Shown here: positions 60,236 through 64,000 of the stretch, in pieces
Layout: every line of letters starts with the position of its first letter
Position numbering within the stretch: the first letter of the stretch is position 1
Assembly (NCBI GenBank): GCA_016706565.1
Contig: JADJJI010000012.1
Coordinates: 1 to 64,000 of the forward strand
DNA: 64,000 nucleotides
DNA from: Piscinibacter sp.
GTDB lineage: Bacteria; Pseudomonadota; Gammaproteobacteria; Burkholderiales; Burkholderiaceae_C
Reading direction: 5' to 3'
Notes under the pieces: model-generated
Told to the model about the DNA's origin: nothing
The model's database searches: none
The model's input: only the letters and a program-made list of their open reading frames with translations
Translations under genes and position numbers: made by a program

Positions 60236-60980
60236 ACGTCAGCGCGCGATGCTCGACGAGATGGGTGTCCGGCTCTGGCTGCCGCCAGAGACGAAGTTCC
60301 AGCGGGCACCTGTCGATACGCCCCAGCCGATCGCCCAGCAGGTGCAGGCTGTGGTGCCTGTCGCGCCGTCGCCACGCGGCGACCGCCCCACTGGCGTCGA
60401 CGCCATGGACTGGCCGGCGTTGCGCGAGGCGGTGACGAATTGCAGCGCCTGCAAGCTCTGCCAGGGACGTCGCCAGACAGTGTTTGGCGTGGGCCACCCT
60501 CACGCGCACTGGATGGTCGTCGGCGAGGCGCCGGGCGAGCAGGAAGACCGCCAGGGCGAACCCTTCGTCGGCAAGTCCGGGCAACTGCTCGACAACATGC
60601 TTCGTGCCATCGGCCTGACGCGCGCGCAGGCCGAGCCGGCGCAGCAGGTCTACATCGCCAACACCATCAAGTGCCGGCCGCCGGGCAACCGCAATCCAGA
60701 GCCCGAAGAGCTGGCGCAATGCGAGCCCTTCCTGATCCGGCAGGTCGAGCTGGTGAAGCCGAAGATCATCCTCGCGATGGGCCGCTTCGCCGTGCAGAGC
60801 CTGCTGCGCAGCAACGAGCCGATCGGCCGCCTGCGGGGCCGCGTGCACCGCTACCAGGGCGTGCCCCTCATCGTCACCTACCACCCGGCCTACCTGCTGC
60901 GCAACCTCGAAGACAAGGCGCGGGCCTGGGACGACCTGTGCCTGGCCCTGCAGACGCTCAAGGCGGTCGACGCGCCATGA
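60222..60980 (+). CDS. uracil-DNA glycosylase, iron-sulfur family 4/5 type
   Basis: This enzyme removes uracil from DNA by base-excision repair. The 252-residue protein has an N-terminal variable part (1-65), cluster cysteines CSACKLC (about 75-81) and later CRPPGNRNP and AQCEPFL. Motif 1 is GEAPGEQEDRQGEPFVGKSG (about 104-123), and motif 2 is VTYHPAYLLRN. The motif GEAPGxxED with Glu fits family 4 (UDGa-like). It overlaps rimI by 14 bases and the next gene by four, so tsaB-rimI-udg and the GGDEF-EAL gene form one unit. Confidence 0.93.
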   Translation: MAWSERQRAMLDEMGVRLWLPPETKFQRAPVDTPQPIAQQVQAVVPVAPSPRGDRPTGVDAMDWPALREAVTNCSACKLCQGRRQTVFGVGHPHAHWMVVGEAPGEQEDRQGEPFVGKSGQLLDNMLRAIGLTRAQAEPAQQVYIANTIKCRPPGNRNPEPEELAQCEPFLIRQVELVKPKIILAMGRFAVQSLLRSNEPIGRLRGRVHRYQGVPLIVTYHPAYLLRNLEDKARAWDDLCLALQTLKAVDAP

Positions 60981-63409
60981 GCTCACGCCGGCTCGCCACG
61001 GTCGACCGCGCGGCCTGGGATGCGCTGCCGGGCATGGTCGTTCTGCTCGATGCAGCCGGCGACGCGCTGCACGTCAACACGGCGCTGGCGGCCTTCGCGC
61101 GGCGCGAGCCTGCGCGGCTGCTCGGCCGCTCGTGGCAGGAACTGCTCGACGCAGACAGCCGTCGTCAACTGATCGAGCGTCTCGCGGGGCGGCAGGACTT
61201 CGCCGTCTCGCTGCCCTGGGCCGGCGCCGGTGGCGAGACGGCCTGGGTCGAGTGGTCGGGCCGTTGGCGCGCCGACACCCGGCAGTGGCTGTGCCTGCTG
61301 CACGACGCCAGCGCGGGCAAGCGGGTCGAGAGCGAGGCGCGCGCGCAAGCCAGCCTGTTCCGGCTGCTTGCCGACAACGTGCCGGTGCTGATCGCCTACT
61401 ACCGCGCCAGTGATTTCCAGTGCCAGTTCGCCAACAAGGCCTATGCGCGCACCTTCGGCACCGACGAGAACGCCATCGTCGGCAAGACCTTCGCCGACGT
61501 GATCGGCAAGGCGGCGTCCGAGCAGATCCAGCCCATGGTCGAGCTGATGATCCTGCATCAGCAGGCCGCCTCGTACGAGCGGCAGCTGCCGCAGCCCGAC
61601 GGAAGCACACGCTTCATCGAGGTCCACCTGCTGCCGCATGTCGGCGAGCAGGGCCAGACCATCGGCGCCTTCGTGCTCATCTCCGACATCACCAAGCACC
61701 GCCTGGCCGAACGCGCGGTGCGCGAGTCGGAGGAGCGTCTCGCCAAGTTCATGCAGGCCAGTGCCGAAGGCATCGTGTTCCACAAGGACGGCTTCATCAC
61801 CGATGCCAACCCGCCGCTGTGCGCGCTGATCGGCTATTCGCTCGATGAACTGCTTGGCCGGCCGACGCTCGATTTCGTCGCGCCCGAGCACGTAGCCCGC
61901 GTGGCCACGGTGATGGCCGCCGGGCAGGAGACCGCCTACGAGAGCGCGGTGGTGGACAAGGCGGGCCGGCGCATCGCCGTCGAGTTCATCGTGCGCACGA
62001 TGCTGCGTGGCGGCGAGCGCATGCGCATGACCATCGTGCGCGACATCCGCGACCGCCAGGCCGCGCAGGCGCGCATCCACCACCTCGCCCACCACGACGC
62101 GCTGACCGGCCTGCCCAACCGCATGTCGTTCATGGAGCAGCTGCAGCATCACATGGCGGCCGCCGAGTCCGAGGGCACGCGGCTGGCGCTGCTGTTCATC
62201 GACCTCGACCACTTCAAACGCGTCAACGATTCGCTGGGCCACCTGGTGGGCGACACGCTGCTGCGCACGGTGTCGGCGCGCATCCTCGCCAGCCTGCGCG
62301 GCACCGACGTGGTGGCACGCTTCGGCGGCGACGAGTTCATGGTGCTGCTGCACGGCGGGCCCTCGCAGGAGCAGCAGCACGACGACGTCGACGAGGTGGC
62401 GCGCAAGCTGCTCGCCGCCATCGAGGTGCCGGTCAACGCCGATGGCCGGCCGATCTCGGTCACGCCGTCGATCGGCGTGGCTTTCTTCCCCGGCGACGCG
62501 AGCACGCCCGATGAGCTGATCAAGAACGCCGACAGCGCGATGTACCTGGCCAAGTCGCGCGGCCGTGCCAACCACCAGTGCTTCGACCGCGGCATGGCTG
62601 ACAGCGCCTATGCCGCGCTGGTGCTCGAGGGCCAGCTCGCGCACGCGCTCGATCGCGGCGAGTTCGAGCTCTACTTCCAGCCGCAGGTGCGCCTGCGCGA
62701 CGACCGGCTGGTGGCCTGCGAGGCGCTGCTGCGCTGGAACCACCCCGAGCGCGGGCTGCTGCTGCCCGACCAGTTCATCCCGGTGGCCGAACGCCAGCGC
62801 CTGATGCTGCAGATCGGCCAGTGGGCGATGAAAGAGGCCGCCCGCTGCGCGTTGCGCTGGCACGCGATGGGATTGGGCATCTCGCCGGTGGCGGTGAACC
62901 TTTCGACGGTGCAGTTCCAGTCGGTCGGCTTCGTCGAGGCGGTGGCGCTGGTGCTGGCCGAAGACGGTGACGCGCGCGAGGCGGCCAGCCTGCTCGAGCT
63001 CGAACTGACCGAGCGCATGCTGATGGACGATCTCGGCGAGGTGAAGCACCGCCTGCTGCGCCTGAAGGCACTGGGCCTGGGCATCGCGGTGGACGACTTC
63101 GGCACCGGCTATTCCTCTCTCGGCCACCTGAAGGAGCTGCCGATCGACAAGATCAAGATCGACCGATCCTTCGTACACGACCTGCCGGGCAACCGCGACT
63201 CGGCGGCGATCACACGCGCCATCGTGCAGCTGGGGTTGAGCCTGGGCTTGAGCGTGATCGCCGAGGGCGTGGAGAACGAGGCGCAGCGGCAGTTCCTCGC
63301 GCAGCAGGGCTGCGAGCAGATCCAGGGCCTGCTGATCGGCGCGGCCATGCCGGCCGCCAAGTTCGAAGACTGGGTGAAGCAGCGGCGCGAGGCCGAACGC
63401 CGCGCCTGA
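60977..63409 (+). CDS. PAS-GGDEF-EAL protein (cyclic di-GMP turnover)
   Basis: The 810-residue cytoplasmic-looking protein has three PAS-type regions (about 1-115, 120-245, 250-375), a GGDEF domain (about 380-540) and an EAL domain (about 560-805). The cyclase site RFGGDEFMV is intact, with the inhibitory I-site RGTD five residues before it. The EAL site is also complete: CEALLRW, PVAVNLS, LELTERM, VDDFGTGYSS, DKIKIDRSF and AEGVEN. Both making and breaking of c-di-GMP are possible. No membrane helix is seen. The start overlaps the glycosylase gene stop. Confidence 0.94.
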   Translation: MSSRRLATVDRAAWDALPGMVVLLDAAGDALHVNTALAAFARREPARLLGRSWQELLDADSRRQLIERLAGRQDFAVSLPWAGAGGETAWVEWSGRWRADTRQWLCLLHDASAGKRVESEARAQASLFRLLADNVPVLIAYYRASDFQCQFANKAYARTFGTDENAIVGKTFADVIGKAASEQIQPMVELMILHQQAASYERQLPQPDGSTRFIEVHLLPHVGEQGQTIGAFVLISDITKHRLAERAVRESEERLAKFMQASAEGIVFHKDGFITDANPPLCALIGYSLDELLGRPTLDFVAPEHVARVATVMAAGQETAYESAVVDKAGRRIAVEFIVRTMLRGGERMRMTIVRDIRDRQAAQARIHHLAHHDALTGLPNRMSFMEQLQHHMAAAESEGTRLALLFIDLDHFKRVNDSLGHLVGDTLLRTVSARILASLRGTDVVARFGGDEFMVLLHGGPSQEQQHDDVDEVARKLLAAIEVPVNADGRPISVTPSIGVAFFPGDASTPDELIKNADSAMYLAKSRGRANHQCFDRGMADSAYAALVLEGQLAHALDRGEFELYFQPQVRLRDDRLVACEALLRWNHPERGLLLPDQFIPVAERQRLMLQIGQWAMKEAARCALRWHAMGLGISPVAVNLSTVQFQSVGFVEAVALVLAEDGDAREAASLLELELTERMLMDDLGEVKHRLLRLKALGLGIAVDDFGTGYSSLGHLKELPIDKIKIDRSFVHDLPGNRDSAAITRAIVQLGLSLGLSVIAEGVENEAQRQFLAQQGCEQIQGLLIGAAMPAAKFEDWVKQRREAERRA

Positions 63410-64000
63410 CACGACTCGAGGTCACAGCTGCAGAAGTGACGCGAGCGACCGGCAAGTCGCGGCCCGTTGCGGTCGTCGTTGGCCTGCGTTGCGTGCGACG
63501 GGCATGGTCGCAGGTCGACGGCGGTACCCGCGTTCTCCGGCCCACGCTCGCGGGCGGCCTCCGCGGGCCGCCACCGTGGCCGCATCAACACGGGGTGTGC
63601 CATGCCCTCGCCAGGGCAACCGCGAATGGGGCCTGCGCCCGCGGGCACCACCGCCGCCCTGCCGGCATCCACGGTGGCCTGCCCTCACGAAGGCATCGGT
63701 GGTTGTGGGGCAGGGGGTTCGGGTGTGCGATCGCAGGCCCCTTTCGCGGTTGCCCTGGCGATGGCAGGCCGAAGCTGGCGTTGACGAGGTCATGCGAGGC
63801 GAGTCTCGGCGGTCGCCCGCGAGCGAGGGCCGGAGAGCGCATACCCGGCCCGCCTGCCCGCGCGCCGATCGACGCGGTCACTCGTGAATGTCGCTCAAGG
63901 GCCGCGACCGGCCACTGCAGCGCTGTGCGTCCTATGGGCCTCGAGCGCCAATGCGACTGAGTCGCAGCGGCACTACTTCTTCGTCTTAACCGGCCGCTTC
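63410..64000. other. non-coding end of the window
   Basis: I see no convincing gene in these 591 bases. Open frames exist on both strands but are Arg/Pro-rich shadows of a large imperfect palindrome. At the very end the minus strand reads KRPVKTKK then stop (63973-63999), which could be the lysine-rich C-terminus of a gene beyond the window. Eight codons are too few to be sure. Confidence 0.6.
63534..63836. repeat. imperfect palindromic intergenic element of about 300 bp
   Basis: Inner arms 63609-63637 and 63732-63760 are complementary at 28 of 29 bases. Outer arms 63534-63557 and 63813-63836 match at 22 of 24. The 51- and 52-base stretches between inner and outer arms are also related, at roughly 60 percent. 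The central 94 bases show weaker symmetry. The whole unit is symmetrical about 63685. It has no transposase frame. Confidence 0.85.

Noticed and set aside
60983-63412. 809-codon minus-strand frame
   Set aside because: It is a shadow of the PAS-GGDEF-EAL gene, with His/Gln/Arg-rich non-protein-like composition.
63436-63960. Arg/Pro/Gly-rich frames on both strands at the window end
   Set aside because: The frames on the two strands resemble each other because they read the arms of the palindrome; no start signals or family.

Overview
This 64 kb window is a chromosomal segment of a high-GC betaproteobacterium. Gene content and order point to Burkholderiales, probably the Rubrivivax/Leptothrix/Methylibium group or a near relative. 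Supporting blocks are ispB // rplU-rpmA-obgE-proB, pilB-pilC-pilD-coaE-zapD-yacG, hemA-prfA-prmC-grxD-ubiX, pilS-pilR-ampD next to nrdAB, and a lysine/alanine-rich histone-like gene. The genus is inferred from gene order and codon use, not from a search. Most of the window is core chromosome. I saw no insertion sequence, phage, CRISPR array or rRNA operon.

Layout. 1-5.4 kb: the start of a TPR protein gene, divergent mutM, and a complete mlaFEDACB operon for retrograde phospholipid transport. 5.4-9.9 kb: msrPQ periplasmic methionine sulfoxide reductase, a small conserved protein, a dihaem cytochrome c4, engB and an alpha/beta hydrolase. 9.9-16.5 kb: a patatin/outer-membrane-barrel fusion (type Vd autotransporter architecture), a DUF1631 protein, and groES-groEL behind a promoter carrying a CIRCE operator. 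16.5-22.8 kb: a minus-strand run pilB, pilC, pilD, coaE, zapD, yacG and a lipoprotein gene, then tRNA-Pro(CGG). 22.9-30.2 kb: ispB, rplU-rpmA, a small membrane protein, obgE, proB, rppH, proS and a lytic transglycosylase.

30.2-35.6 kb: ubiX, grxD, an outer-membrane-like gene, prmC, prfA, hemA and a small membrane protein. 35.7-41 kb: miaB, a secreted protein, tRNA-Met(CAT), ftsY converging on a DUF2726 gene and ffh. 41-46 kb: ypjD, a PP0621-family gene, pilS, pilR and ampD. 46-51.3 kb: nrdA-nrdB with a promoter bearing two NrdR-type boxes three helical turns apart, then a histone-H1-like gene built on nine 30-bp tandem repeats. 51.3-54.2 kb: purE-purK and a Sua5-type t6A enzyme gene. 54.2-57.5 kb: the most accessory-looking part, with two GDSL-family lipoproteins (one lacking the usual catalytic serine), a perfect palindromic operator, an OmpW-like protein and a SemiSWEET-like gene whose frame runs into ompW. 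57.5-63.4 kb: dacB, tsaB, rimI, a family 4/5-type uracil-DNA glycosylase and a PAS-GGDEF-EAL protein. 63.4-64 kb: no convincing gene, but a roughly 300-bp imperfect palindrome.

How the genes connect: envelope upkeep (mla, dacB, ampD, lytic transglycosylase, the outer-membrane proteins), type IV pili (pilBCD and the pilSR regulators), protein quality and targeting (groE, ftsY, ffh, msrPQ), translation (rplU, rpmA, prfA, prmC, proS, miaB, t6A genes), and DNA synthesis and repair (nrdAB, purEK, mutM, uracil-DNA glycosylase). I did not find a clearly new multi-gene system. The best leads are the terminal palindrome, the serine-less GDSL paralogue with the neighbouring operator-controlled esterase, the repeat-built histone-like gene with a terminator-like hairpin in its leader, and several genes whose -10-like box sits 6-7 bases before the start codon.
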